From positions 620,001 through 684,000 of the forward strand of contig QNQO01000533.1 in NCBI GenBank assembly GCA_003290165.1: a DNA stretch of 64,000 nt, written 5' to 3'. How positions within the stretch are numbered: position 1 is the stretch's first letter; the number at the start of each line of letters is the position of its first letter. Below the pieces are notes generated by a model. That model was not told the DNA's origin. It searched no databases and saw only the letters and a list, made by a program, of their open reading frames with translations. The DNA comes from Berberis thunbergii. Lineage: Eukaryota; Streptophyta; Magnoliopsida; Ranunculales; Berberidaceae. Shown piece after piece: positions 23,375-34,240 of the stretch. The translations under genes were made by a program, and so were the position numbers.

Positions 23375-23567
23375 TAAATCTAAGAGTGATTCTATGTCGA
23401 GGAAAGGCGAGGAACCAGCGAGGTAAAGATGGCGGGGTGAACCGTTCACCCCCCTCGAGATGCGCGCAAGAAAACATCTCGGGGTGAACGGCATCACCCC
23501 CGCCACCTCGTTTACCTCGCTGGTTTCCTCGCTCTTTCCCTCGACATTAGAATTTCCCTAAATCTAA
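23375..23567. mobile_element. palindromic MITE (Mutator-like), copy 1
   Basis: The element 23384-23558 (175 bp) is an almost complete inverted repeat with arms containing GCGAGGAACCAGCGAGG and its complement. The centre is CTCGAGATGCGCG. Terminal sequences are GAGTGATTCTATGTCGAGG and the complement of GGGAAATTCTAATGTCGAGG. A perfect 9-bp duplication TAAATCTAA flanks it (23375-23383, 23559-23567), the size made by Mutator-type transposases. It lies in the second visible intron of the RHD3-like gene and is much more GC-rich than its surroundings. Confidence 0.92.
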
Positions 23568-24643
23568 ACTTCTATCCTTTAAAGGTTCTACCAGATGTCG
23601 CACTCACCAAGGCTTTAGTGGTGCCTCTCGTCACTGCTGACATGATAACATAGGTTAAATTTAGTAAGGTTGTTAATTAAGAGAAATATAAAAAAGGAAT
23701 GATGTCATGCTGGCCTTTGCTAGCCGTTATGTGCTTTCTAAAATGTTTCAGAGAATATGTTGTGCCTTCTTGTTTTGTTCGTTGAGTTGTACTAGGTGGC
23801 AACTCTATTTTGATTTTGAAGTAATTTTATGACCTGAAAGACATTTAGACAATCGATTGTAAGCTTCATGCAACACAAAATTTTCAATTCCCTTTCTATC
23901 AATAGTTGTTAGTTTATTGTGTGTGTAGCTCTTATCACACTAGGTGACATTCCTATTGCTTCTGAATTTCCAATGCTTTGAAATGTTAAGGTACTCAGTA
24001 GCCTCGTAAACGCAACATAATCCTTTGTGTGTTTCAAATAAGATATCATTACAAGAAAGAAGAAATGCTCAAAACCTGGGAGGATATGTTAAACAATAAG
24101 AAGATGACAGATAAGATATAACAATCGATATTGTCCCTCCAAAAACTTAAATCTCCAACCGTATTAATAGACATCTAAAGTTCATGTCAACTCATATGAA
24201 TAGGATAATATCTACTACAATCTTCAAATCCATGTAATAATTGCATCATGTGTATTAATAACCATATTAGTAGCCATCCTCAACTTGGATTATATTTCCA
24301 TTTTAACTTTTTTTTTTTCAACTTTCTGTAAAGTCGCCAATATATATATCAGCTGGTCATCTTGTCATCTTTATGCAGCTCCCAGGGCTTCTTTCTGTTT
24401 CAACAAGGTTTCTTCCCACATTGATGAACCTTCTGAAGCGACTTGCTGAGGAGGCATAAGAGCGCCCAACGCAACAACCTTTTAAGATCACCAACATCTT
24501 TGGGTTCCCAGAGTTTCAGAAGCCAAAGGGAGATGCCGACTCCTGTAAGGGAGACACTTCAAACAGAGATGCCAACACCAGTAACGGAAACAATTCCTGA
24601 TGCATCCATGTCATCTACAGTTTCATCATCTGATGGTTCCTAA

Positions 24644-26845
24644 TGCATCTGCATCTTTAATCATCTGATAGTGCTAACAATTACTCTCAAGTCATCTGCT
24701 GATCAACAGGCAATTTGACAAAGATTTAACAACGGATCATAAAATTTGTTGATCACATAATTTCCTGGAAGCTAACTGTGCACAGATACATTACAACTTG
24801 ATTTTGAGAAAAAGGAAAAGTGCATGAATTCCTAGTGGACTCTATACATTTGCTTGTATAAAATATATATATATATATATGAATTTGTATAGAGAACTTA
24901 CATATATGCATGTAAACTTGATAAATGCTTCTACCAGGTCATTCATTTGTCAGAAATGTTACAGTTGTGTTATTGTTAGATGATGATCACAAGAAAACCA
25001 CAGTAAAGGGGTGTCCTTTTGTATTAATGGTGTCCATTGTTGCAGGGTTTTAGCTTGTTATTCCAACAGGTATAATAGAAATGACTGGGAGCAGACCATA
25101 TGGACTCTGAAAGGGACTTGGAAGTAGTAAATATTGTAATGCTGATTTGTTTCACTGTAACACATTGGATATATTTAATTTCGTAAGTGATATCTTCGTG
25201 CTAAAATTTATATTAGAAATCGGAAATGCATGAATTATTTGGGAATCTCTACCAAAACAAGTGATATGGTTAGTGTTAGGGTAAAGTCGGGATTTTTTAT
25301 TTATTATTATTATTTTTTTGTATACACCTATTTTTTACTTTTCCAGAAACTGTTGATTGTTTCTTATCAGTAAACCATTGGAGACTGATGCAAAAGTTGA
25401 AGGCTTCAGATTTTCATGGTATTGTTTAATTCCTACATAAAAATGTGGAGTTTGGGAGTTCTCGAGTTACTTTGCATACTAGTAGAGTTCTTCACCGATG
25501 CATGTGCTAAAAAAAAAAAAGAGCATGAGGATTTTTTTTTTTTTTTTGAAAGTGAGCTGGGTTTTTAAAGGGTGCCACAAACCTATCAATAAAATGCGAC
25601 CTACAGATCAACACCATAAGAAAGTAACTATGCCACCGACGGGTCTCAAACCTAGGATGTGAAGAATAAACCCACACAGCACCACTCAACCATAACACCA
25701 TTGGCCTGGAGGATGTTATGAATTGCATTACAACAAATAGCATATAAGCACCATGTTCCATCGTAAATTGTATGAAATCAAGTTGATAATATGTATGACA
25801 GAGACTGCAAGGGACCCACTTATTCTTTTTTCTCATTATGTCTAATACAACTTGTAGTAGTAAATGTTCTTTTTTACCGACATTCGGATGAGGTGGATTG
25901 GAATTTAAGTGAGTTGTGTATAATTTTTGGGGGCACTGGTAGTTTAGGACAAAAAGGCATTTTGACCGTCATTTAGCACCCAATAAGTTATTTTGAATTC
26001 ACTAAGTAATTGTTTACACTCAAAGGATACATGGACGCAGACATGCGTGTTGTGTTGGATATGAACACAACACTTCGACTCGATAATTTTTCAAAAATTA
26101 GAACTCGAGGACACATTAACACATCATACTATTTTTCTTAATAAGTCATATAAACATAAATAATAATCTAATAAAGTATCTTCCTAGAGTGTCTTCATCT
26201 TTGTTGTAAGTAGAAAAAAATAGAAAAAAAACAGAAGAAAGAACGTGTAGAGAAGAAGAAGAGGTGCAAAGGCGGAGAAGAAGATGACACTTTGTTGTAA
26301 GAAAAAAAAAACAAAGTATAGGAAAGAATAAACAAATGAGAGAAGAAGAAGAAAAATTAAGAAGAAGCATAGACTATTTCATTGCTTTAATGGCTTTTTG
26401 CCCTGTCTATCTTGAATGTCAATTGAAAGAGTCATTTACCTCATATAGATCAACAATCATTAAATTAGATGATTATTTACATACATTTATAAATAAAAAA
26501 TAAAATAAAGTCGGTTGTCAAGTTTTGACCTCATCCTGACCAATTTCTGGTGTATCGAAAGTGTGCCCAACATGTTGACCAAATTGATCATGTACCTAAC
26601 ATTTACCGATACGTTGACCACGTGTTCAACGCATGTCAAAGACGTGTTGGTGTCGGATACGTGTTGGACACGAATACGACTAATTTTTTTAAGAGTTTGT
26701 GCTTCCTTGTTTACACTTAAGGATACTACTAAACTAAAAAAACGTCTTTTAATTGGTTTGAATTTCGTTTGAATTGAAAATTTCAAAAGATTATGGATGT
26801 TTAGGAACAATATGCTAAAATTCAACCCATTTTGTCACCATTTCG
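24644..26845. other. downstream region, no gene recognised
   Basis: Probable 3' UTR and downstream DNA of the RHD3-like gene, then AT-rich spacer. It contains (AT)n near 24862-24880 and the SINE-like sequence listed separately. No coding region is supported. Confidence 0.5.
25531..25712 (-). mobile_element. tRNA-derived SINE-like element
   Basis: On the minus strand the sequence starts near GGCCAATGGTGTTATGG and has an A-box-like TGGTTGAGTGGT (25681-25692). A B-box-like GGTTTGAGACCC follows (25641-25652), about 30 bp further, the spacing of a tRNA-type pol III promoter. It ends in a run of about 17 A (plus-strand T run at 25531-25547). GAGGAT occurs at both ends, a weak duplication. It cannot be a functional tRNA gene because the rest does not fold as a cloverleaf. 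Confidence 0.55.
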
Positions 26846-26846
26846 T

Positions 26847-28148
26847 AGGGATGAACAAAAAATGATCAAACCAGTCAAATCGATGGAACCGAACCAATCT
26901 GAAAAATTCGGTCCGATCTTTTTTCTTTCTATTCAAATCGGTTTAAAAAACTGCAAAACCGACAGGTTCGATTCGGTTTTCAGTTTTGAAGTTAATATAA
27001 TCGAAAAATTGAACCGCCTGAATTATTACAAACATATTTCAAAAATAAATTAAAGTATCATGTTGTAAAGATTTTTTCTTCCATCCTTTCAAATAAGAAA
27101 ATTATACTTAATCTGACAAGGCATTTAATCGAGAGTGAACTAGTTAATTTTACTTTATTCAAAAAATTATTTCTTTCATCCTCTTAAACAAGAAAATAAT
27201 AATTAATCTGACATTGTATTTATGAGAATGGGACCAACATGTGTTGCTTATGCATCAACTTTTGGCACTCATCCGGCAATCACATGCACCTTGCTCCTTT
27301 GCAGTCTTTGAAATGACTCTTGAGAAAAAAACAACTTTGTATACTATTAACATGGGTCAAATCTAATAGGATGGTGAGCCTTTGAAATGGAGAAACCCAT
27401 CTCTTTGATTCAAATAGAGAAAAAAACATAGATGAGGGATGTGTTCCTGTAGGTTGCAGACCCATCTCTTTGGTTGTTGTTCATGTAGAAAAAAATAGAG
27501 TGAAACAGAGTATAAAAGGAGAAGAAGCGAGTTGTGTATTTGGGGGACTCTGAGAGTGTAATAGTTGCTCACAATGAGAAACATAGAGTAAATAACCAGG
27601 AGAAGTAGGGGGTTGGGACAGACCTGTGAGTTGGAATTTTCTTCTTTCTCTTGAGAGAATTCTCTTTTTCCTTTTCAAGTTACCTTTCTTCTCTCAAATG
27701 TTTAGCAAAGATTTCCAAAGCCATTACTGAAGAAAGAGAACTCTAGGCTATTGATGTTTATCAATCGAGTAAATAAACAAAGCTCAAACTGGCAAAGCCG
27801 AAGGAACCGTTCGAATCACTCGATTCGATTACGACTCAGTTAGTATAACAGTTTAGTCAGCTTTGATTTATAGTATGTGAAAACCGATTGAGCTTTTCTA
27901 TGTGTCGAGGGAAAGGGCGAGGAAACCAGCGAGGTAAACGAGGTGGCGGGGGTGAACCGTTCACCCCCCTCGAGATGCGCGTGCGGAAATCATCTGGAGG
28001 GGGTGAACGGTTCACCCCCCGCCACCTCGTTTACCTCGCTGGTTTCCTCGCTCTTTCCCTCGACATTTAGAATTTCCCAAACCGATTATAACGATTCGGT
28101 TGGCGGTTTTGGCCAAAATCGATCCTAACAAAACCATTTTCATTCCTA
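26847..28148. mobile_element. possible hAT-like element with TAGGRATGAA ends
   Basis: The left end TAGGGATGAACAAAAAATG and the complement of the right end (TAGGAATGAAAATGG) look like hAT terminal inverted repeats, and both flanks carry the AACCGA/TTCGGTT-rich subterminal sequence common in plant hAT MITEs. I find no 8-bp target duplication. It includes diverged tandem copies of about 96 bp at 27074-27225 and palindromic MITE copy 2. No transposase coding is visible. Confidence 0.35.
27881..28087. mobile_element. palindromic MITE (Mutator-like), copy 2
   Basis: The 189-bp element (27890-28078) has long inverted arms: GAGGAAACCAGCGAGG, then AAACGAGGTGGCGGGGGTG and AACCGTTCACCCCC, followed by the mirrored arm. 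It is flanked by the perfect 9-bp duplication AAACCGATT (27881-27889, 28079-28087). It is the best-preserved copy in the window and could fold into a stem of roughly 80 bp. Confidence 0.93.
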
Positions 28149-28150
28149 CA

Positions 28151-28820
28151 TGTAATCAAATCATTTTCTCCTTGACCTTGACCAGCACAGGGAACACACG
28201 TGAGTCAAGGACAACCCTTTTGGCGGCCGATAGCACTCCGATGCTAAAGTCAGACAAGGCTTGAGAAAGGATTAAAGTTGTATATTGGGTTTTGTAGCAT
28301 ACCTTCGTTCATCAACCCTGTGTTTATTTATAATGCAAAATTCCTTATTCGGCTGGGCCGTTGGTGGCGTAGTTTAGGAAAAAATATCTTGCTAGAGATC
28401 ATTTCCTTGATAGGAGTCATTCGTGTAAGAGAGTTTTCCTACACGACTTGTGCTCCTAGATCTGCAGGAGAAACTTTCCTTTTGGAGTGTTGTCCATGCA
28501 AGGGAGTTTTCATGCATGACTTATACTCCGGTATTTATTTCCTAGTCGGAACCAATGTATTGCTGGCCTTGCCCATCTTAGGTCGATCCCCCAGATACTT
28601 GCCTGATTATGCCTTACGGGTATTGGGCTTGACCATGTCACGTGTGGGCTTACTAGGGTGCTGCAATTTGGGTTCCAACGTCTTGGATTTTTCCAAAATG
28701 GGCTTAGTGTTGTCCGGGCTTTGCCAGATTGAGTAGGCAATCATGCATGTTTTGCTCTGCTAACGTGATTATCATGACACGTGTACGATGATAATTAAAG
28801 GACAGTTTGGTGTATCATCA
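28151..28820 (-). repeat. LTR of Tat-like element A (3' LTR)
   Basis: It starts TGTAATCAAATC and ends GTATCATCA on the plus strand. Similarity to the LTR at 4387-4891 and, in opposite orientation, to 37510-37749 is clear: CTCCTTGACCTTG at the edge, the TTTTGGCGGCCGA hairpin, and ATCATGACACGTGTACGA near the other end. Just inside lies GCTACTCCCCATGAG, whose complement is a polypurine tract, so this is the 3' LTR of a minus-strand element. Confidence 0.75.
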
Positions 28821-28981
28821 GCTACTCCCCATGAGATAGTGGGCCAGCCCATCGATCCAATAAGTCATGTCATGAAGGACCTGAGAAGTCATGATGTTAG
28901 AGTCTGAATTGTCTCCTATAGCGGGGCGCGTCATTAATTGGGTGTGCGTCTGCTAAAATAATAAGGTGGGAGTTTTGCTTT

Positions 28982-28990
28982 CTATATAGA
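28982..28990 (+). promoter_or_regulatory. TATA-like motif before the antisense ORF
   Basis: CTATATAGA lies on the plus strand just upstream of the antisense ORF and about 160 bp inside the 3' LTR. The pyrimidine-rich stretch after it would suit a leader. A similar CTATATATAGG sits at 33782-33791 behind the second LTR remnant. The promoter role is inferred. Confidence 0.35.
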
Positions 28991-28999
28991 TCCCTTTCG

Positions 29000-31610
29000 T
29001 TGCAGAGTTTAGCTTCTTTACTCTTTTTACCTCAAAGACTCTGTTTTGTCGTTTCACTTTCGGTGCTTTTGACTTTGTTTAACTTCCGTGATCGAAAGTT
29101 TGTACATTCTTCCATAGCGAGCCATAATCAGCTTATTGATGAACTATTCACTAAAGGCTGTAAGTTCTTCAAGAAGATGTCAATCTCTAAGTTGAATCTG
29201 GAGGGCCTTCGCGAGAAGTATGGGATCCCTGACGATCTGGTGCTCTTCACATTGGGCGCTGATCAGATGCTATTGTCTCATCCACAAGGATTTATCTGTT
29301 TGCACTGAAGTATGTTTCAATTGGGCTTTCGTTTTCCTGTCATCAAGGAGATTTGGAGCTTCTTGGCGTACCTCGGTATTCTGCCCGCTCAGCTGGTTGA
29401 ACGGGTATAGGTCGATAATAGCCATTCTGATTAGGGTGAATGATGTTGGTGTCTGAGTGTCTCCGAGGGTTATCCAACGACTCACCTCTCCTCGGACCGA
29501 GGGTTATCCAACGACTCACCTCTCCTCGGATAAACAAGCATGTTGTGTACGTGTTGTCGTCACCGTCTTGCTTTGGCAATCTACCCGACAACTTCAAGTT
29601 TTGGCAGAAGTATTGCTTCATGGCTTCTACAACTCAAAGTATTCTGAACTTGATGGTTGTCCGATCAAGTGGGAGTTCAGGCAATTGAATAAGTTTGATT
29701 CTATTTTCGATCTCGCTGGTGTTGATTGCATATTGAATCATTATCTTTTTCGGTAGGGAAATTTTCATCTACGCCCCTTTCTTTTGTGTACGAAGCGACC
29801 ATAGATAAATTTCGTAACATGCCTTGGATGCGGGTGGATGATGTCGTCCAACCATCTAATATCAAGTGTAGCGAACTCTGGGCTTATTGGCATGAGGTCC
29901 CCCACTCTTTTTAGAGTTCCAAAGTCTGAAAGCGAACCCTCTTTGAACAAGAGGAAGTTCCTGAAGGTTAAGATTTCGAGTCCGTTAAGGGGGCGGAGTT
30001 GAATGAGGCATTTTCTTCTTATGTGTGTTCAAAGAAGCCTTGTGCTGCGACTAAGCCTGTTTGTGAGTGTTCGACCCTTTCATTGGGAGGACGCAAATAT
30101 GTAAGGCAAGATCTTGATTTGTCCACTGGGGCAAAAACTGTTGTGTCCGAAGGGCATGATGCTCAGGCAAATGCCCATTTTTACCTTCCCGACTTGGAGA
30201 AGGCGTATTTGGAAATTGTGAGGGTTGAAGATGCAACGAAGATGAGTACTGAGCAGGAGAAGGTCATGGACTACCAGTTGCTGCAGGCGGGTATGTAAAT
30301 TTCGTCCAATGTAGGTTAAACTTGTCCTTTTTCGTTGAAGGATTTCGCGTACAAACCCTCTTTGGACACGTCTTATTGGCTTGTTGAAGAGTCGTATGCT
30401 TGTCGTCCTTATGGAGAAAAGTCTTCGCCACATCTCTTGTATTGTCCTCCATCCATATCTCAACCTCACATTGAGGTGACGATGGTTCGAGAGATAACTG
30501 ACTTCCCTCTTCCTTATCAACTGCTTTCGAGTCGGCTAGTGAGAGAGAACCGATCTTTGCAAGCAAGGGGAAATCGGTGGAGAAGGGCCATGATGCAGTG
30601 AAGACAACAAAGGGCGGCGCTAGAGTGATTTCGATCCTAGAGGACCTCCATCCGGATGTGCGGATCAGTCTATTTGCCTAGGATGTGGTAAATATGACCA
30701 ACCAAGCCTGGCATCAGGAGGTTGATATTTCTTATGCCTCCAACAAGCGTATTAGTAGATGGATTGACTAGATCGTGAATTAGGCTCCGACACTAGAAGG
30801 TGATACACAAGAAAGCGTATGGACAAGGGGCGAAAAGATCTCATGCTAGGGAAGTCATATCTAAACCAATTTGTTGAGATGAAAATTGAGGCTACTTGTG
30901 AGAGTGTATACCATGGAGCGAGTCTTTGCAAATATGCAGAGGTCATATTTTGATGCTCTCCACAAAATTGAATCATTGAAGAAGCAGCTTGAAGAAATGA
31001 CGCCTGCCCAATCGGTTGTTGATTCGAAGACCTGGCAAGCAAGATCGAAGGCTTAGAGGATCCGCTTGGAAACATTTGAGTCCGATCTGGCAGAGGAAAG
31101 GTCAGCAAGGGACAAGTTCAATGACGAATTGAACCTTGTCCGTCATGACTTACAATTTGCTCAGGAGACCGCAGCCAACGCGCATGCTGAAATGCAGGCT
31201 TTGAATGACGAAAATGCCAAAAAAAAGTTCGAGTGGATTGTCCGATGTCAACAGTTAGAGGCTGATGTTGACTTCAATGCCAAGAGTGTGAGGACAACAA
31301 AAGAGTAGATTCTTCTGGCGCAAAATGAACTTAGTGATGTCAAGGACAACCTGAGTGGCAGGCCAAAACTGATGTGCTATTGAGCAAGTTGGAGCAACTG
31401 GAACGAGAGCTCACTCAGTCAAGAGCTCAGCAGAGTTGTGCAAGAAATACTAGAATTGTTGCAATTGATGAAGGAGGAGCATGCTGATTGGGACCTCAAA
31501 ATTTCCTCTACGGATACATCCCCCGCTTCTTTTCCTGCCAAGTCTAGTTCTATTGTATCTGAACCTCCCTTGACAAGGAGTGTACTTTGTATTTTTTGAA
31601 TTATCAATGA
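29000..31610 (+). pseudogene. antisense additional ORF of Tat-like element (broken)
   Basis: The plus strand, opposite to the element's own gag, encodes a protein of the 'putative gypsy type transposon' kind. It starts with NLEGLREKYGIPDDLVLFTL (29190-29308) and then FLAYLGILPAQLV (29350-29400), and ends with a coiled coil (31066-31308, ESDLAEERSARDKFNDELNL and so on). Such extra ORFs in antisense orientation near the 3' LTR are known from Tat-lineage elements; their function is unknown. Frames are disrupted, including by a 34-bp tandem duplication at 29464-29531. Confidence 0.7.
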
Positions 31611-32149
31611 AATATGATATGTTGAGTAGAACTTTGTACTTGTGTACTTTTTTGAATTTTCCTGTTGGCTTCTTTCTGTTTCGTTTTATCACGATGTTTG
31701 CTTTTAGACAAGAGGTTTTGCTGAGTTAGAAAAATGTAGGATTAATCTGATGATGAGAGTTTTGACTGCTTATGTTGTGAAAGTTCAGGCAATCCTGGTC
31801 TATACTCTTTAGAGTTCAAGTTGTATCGATCAAGTCTTGTAAGTTAGCTAAACTCCATGCGAGGAGATAATTTTGGCTGGTAATAGATTATTTGAACCAG
31901 GTCGTTGTCAGCTTTTGTGATCTACCATTGTAATTTGCCCTTTGCAGGTAGGCTATAGATCAGACCAGCAGTTGCCGATGCTAATATAAGTGAATTGGCC
32001 AGATTATGGAAGTGGGCATCACTGTAAGTGGTCGGACAGTGGTCCTTGTGGGTCGTCTGAGTTAAGCTTTTTGAACTCTGACTTGACTTTCAAATTGTCT
32101 TTGTCCACTTCTGGGGGACTAGGCTTCAAGTCGCACTGATAGTTATCGT

Positions 32150-33250
32150 CATCAGTCATAACTAACTAAACTTAGGTAAGGCTCGGCGAACATTGCCTGT
32201 GGTTGGACAATGATATCGGGCAAGTCATCGTGATCAGGCATCAAGAGCACTAACTAGACTCCGACTTTCTAAAACATTGTCATCTGATTTTGGCGGACTA
32301 AGCATTAGAATGGACCAAAAGTTATCTTCATCAGTTGGAACAGACTAAACTTTGGTAGGGTCTGGCGACCATTGTTTGTAGTTGGATAATGATCTCTAGC
32401 AAGTCATCGTGATCAGGTGTTTAGAACCATGACTAGACTCCTACTTTCTAATCCATCTTCTCACGCGCTCGTCAGACTATGGTCTTAGAGAGGACCAAAA
32501 ACTATCGTCATAAGTCGGGACTAACTAAATTTTGGTATTGTTCGGAGATCATTGTATGTAGTTGGACAATGATCCCTGGCAATTCATCGTGATCAATCGT
32601 TGAGAACACTGACTAGACTCCCACTTTCTAAGTCATATTCACCCGCGTTCAACAGACTACAGTCTTAGAGCGAACCAGAAGCTATCGTCATTAGTCGGGA
32701 TAGACTAAGCTTTGGTAGGGTTCGACGACCACTGTTTGTAGTTGAACATTGATACCTGGAAATTCATCGTGATTAGGTGTCGAGAATGCTGACTAGGCTC
32801 CCACTACCTAAGCCATCTTCATCCGTACTAAGCAAACTAGCCGTTAAAGAGGACCAGAAATTATCGTCATCAATTGTCAATGACTAAACTTTGGTCAGGT
32901 TCGGTGACCATTATCTATAGTTGGACAATGATCACTGGCAAGCCGTATTTATCAGGCATTAGAGCGCTAACTAGGCTCCCACCTTTAAGCCATCTTCATT
33001 CGCGCTCGGCGAACTATGATCTTAGAGCGGATCAAAAGCTATCATCATCAGTCGAAACTGACTAAGTTTTGATCGGGTTCGGCGACCATTGTCCAAGGCA
33101 AGTCATCGTGATCAGGCATGAGAGTGCTGACTAGACTCCTACTTTCTAAGCCATCGTCATCCGCTCTTGGCAGACTAGGCAATAGATCGGACCAAAAGCT
33201 AGTCATCAGTCGGGCCTCACTAATCTTTGATCGGGCTAGCCTCCGCTTGG
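32150..33250. repeat. tandem array, about 179-bp unit, six to seven copies
   Basis: The anchor TAAACTT/TAAGCTTTGGTAGGG recurs at 32167, 32346, 32526, 32706, 32885, 33063 and, more diverged, 33221. This gives periods of 179, 180, 180, 179, 178 and 158 bp. Each unit also carries an AAGTCATCGTGATCAGG-like block and a GGACCAAAAGCTATCGTCAT-like block. The array lies between the antisense ORF and the next LTR remnant. Tandem arrays in the 3' untranslated part of Tat-lineage elements are known and can seed satellites. Confidence 0.9.
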
Positions 33251-33289
33251 CCTTGGGCGTGTAAGTCTGACTTAGGTGTCTAGACTTAC

Positions 33290-33630
33290 TTAATTCGTCT
33301 AATGGTCTGACACGGAGGTCGGATCAATAAGTCTGACTATGGAGCCGGATCATCATAGATTGGTTGGACTGAGTTTCATCCAGATTTAATGAATTACAAC
33401 TAAATTTTAATAGAGCGAGTACCTTGGATTTATTGATAATATCATTGTAGGCATGCTCTTCATTCCATGGATGCTTAAGGTCTTCGCCGTTTGTGTTTTT
33501 GTGTGTACTAGGCCATTCTGAGCCGGATCTGGCAGGGCACTCACTTGGGCCCACTTGTTTGTCGAGGCTTGTTGGAGAGATCATCGTGCCACATGTATGA
33601 CGTAAATTGCAAGGCGATTTAGTATCGGTT
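33290..33630 (-). repeat. second Tat-like LTR remnant
   Basis: It shows weak similarity to the LTR at 28151-28820: a CAACTAAATTTTAATAGAGCG...ACCTTGG-like block corresponding to its R region, then ATCATCGTGCCACATGTATGACG near the right end. A pyrimidine run (TCCCCCCAG) follows, as expected for a PPT complement. It suggests that a second minus-strand element starts here. Borders are approximate. Confidence 0.5.
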
Positions 33631-33639
33631 AATCCCCCC

Positions 33640-34240
33640 AGTTAATGGGTTTGCGTGCAATGTCATTAATCGATGAATGTGGACTCGTGCATTGCAATTG
33701 GAATCGTCGCCTCCTTATTTCTCGTACGACATTTAATGCTGACATAATTGTTGGTTGACTTCATTTCGTGAACCGTCGTGCCTATATATAGGTTGGTATT
33801 CACCATTTCAAGCATTGCCATGAATGTTGTAGAGCATGTCCTTCAAATGCAACTCTTTAGATAATATGATTTGGGTTCCTCAACGGCTAAAAGAAGATCT
33901 TCGTTGTTGGAGTCTTTGAATGTTCTGACATTTGTAGTGATGAGTCTTGACAAGACCTGCTATTATGTGAGTTCGCCTGGTTTGGTGAACATCCAATTGG
34001 TTCCATGGGACCTTGTAATCCTCTCCGTAAGGTCTACGCAATCTATTTCGAGCGTGTTCGCTGCCACGTTCAAATCATCCATGCGAGGCAGATTGATTTA
34101 GAAAAGAATCATTTGCGTACCTGCAATCTACTTTAGGCACTTTGGTGCTGGCAGGTCGTTCACTTATTGCCAATGCTAGCGAAGTTACTGAGAAGTGAAC
34201 TTTGTGCGGGCAGGTAGTTCTTCACTGGACTGCCCACTTT
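33640..34240. other. Tat-like internal sequence, unassigned
   Basis: Sequence between the LTR remnant and gag. It has a TATATA motif at 33782-33791 and a block (CAAATCATCCATGCGAGGCAG, minus its last base, at about 34068) that recurs at about 34688. The recurring AGATTGACGGAGC-like word appears five times between 34085 and 34800. No clear protein. Confidence 0.45.

Larger units (their letters stand above)
21895..24643 (+). pseudogene. RHD3-like: RHD3-like GTPase, last three exons, C-terminal frame break
   Basis: Three exons with proper GT-AG borders encode the C-terminal part of an RHD3/SEY1 (atlastin-like) ER-shaping GTPase. Exon 21895-21986 has [20 protein letters not shown] then EFMLLL (first membrane hairpin segment). 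Exon 22121-22208 has NPLYLTVGFVIFKALWAELE. Exon 24379-24459 has LPGLLSVSTRFLPTLMNLLK then RLAEEA and a stop. Phases match (2/1, then 0). The usual family tail follows in another frame (SPTSLGSQSFRSQ ... SSTVSSSDGS, to 24643), which suggests a 2-nt loss just before the stop. Upstream exons with the GTPase domain are absent from the window. It may be a real gene with huge introns or a stranded 3' fragment. Confidence 0.85.

Noticed and set aside
28278..28736. Plus-strand open frame of 152 codons
   Set aside because: It lies wholly in an LTR that recurs elsewhere in the window, and the frame is not kept in the other copies.
32150..33250. CRISPR-like array
   Set aside because: The units are contiguous 179-bp tandem repeats without unique spacers, in a plant retrotransposon.
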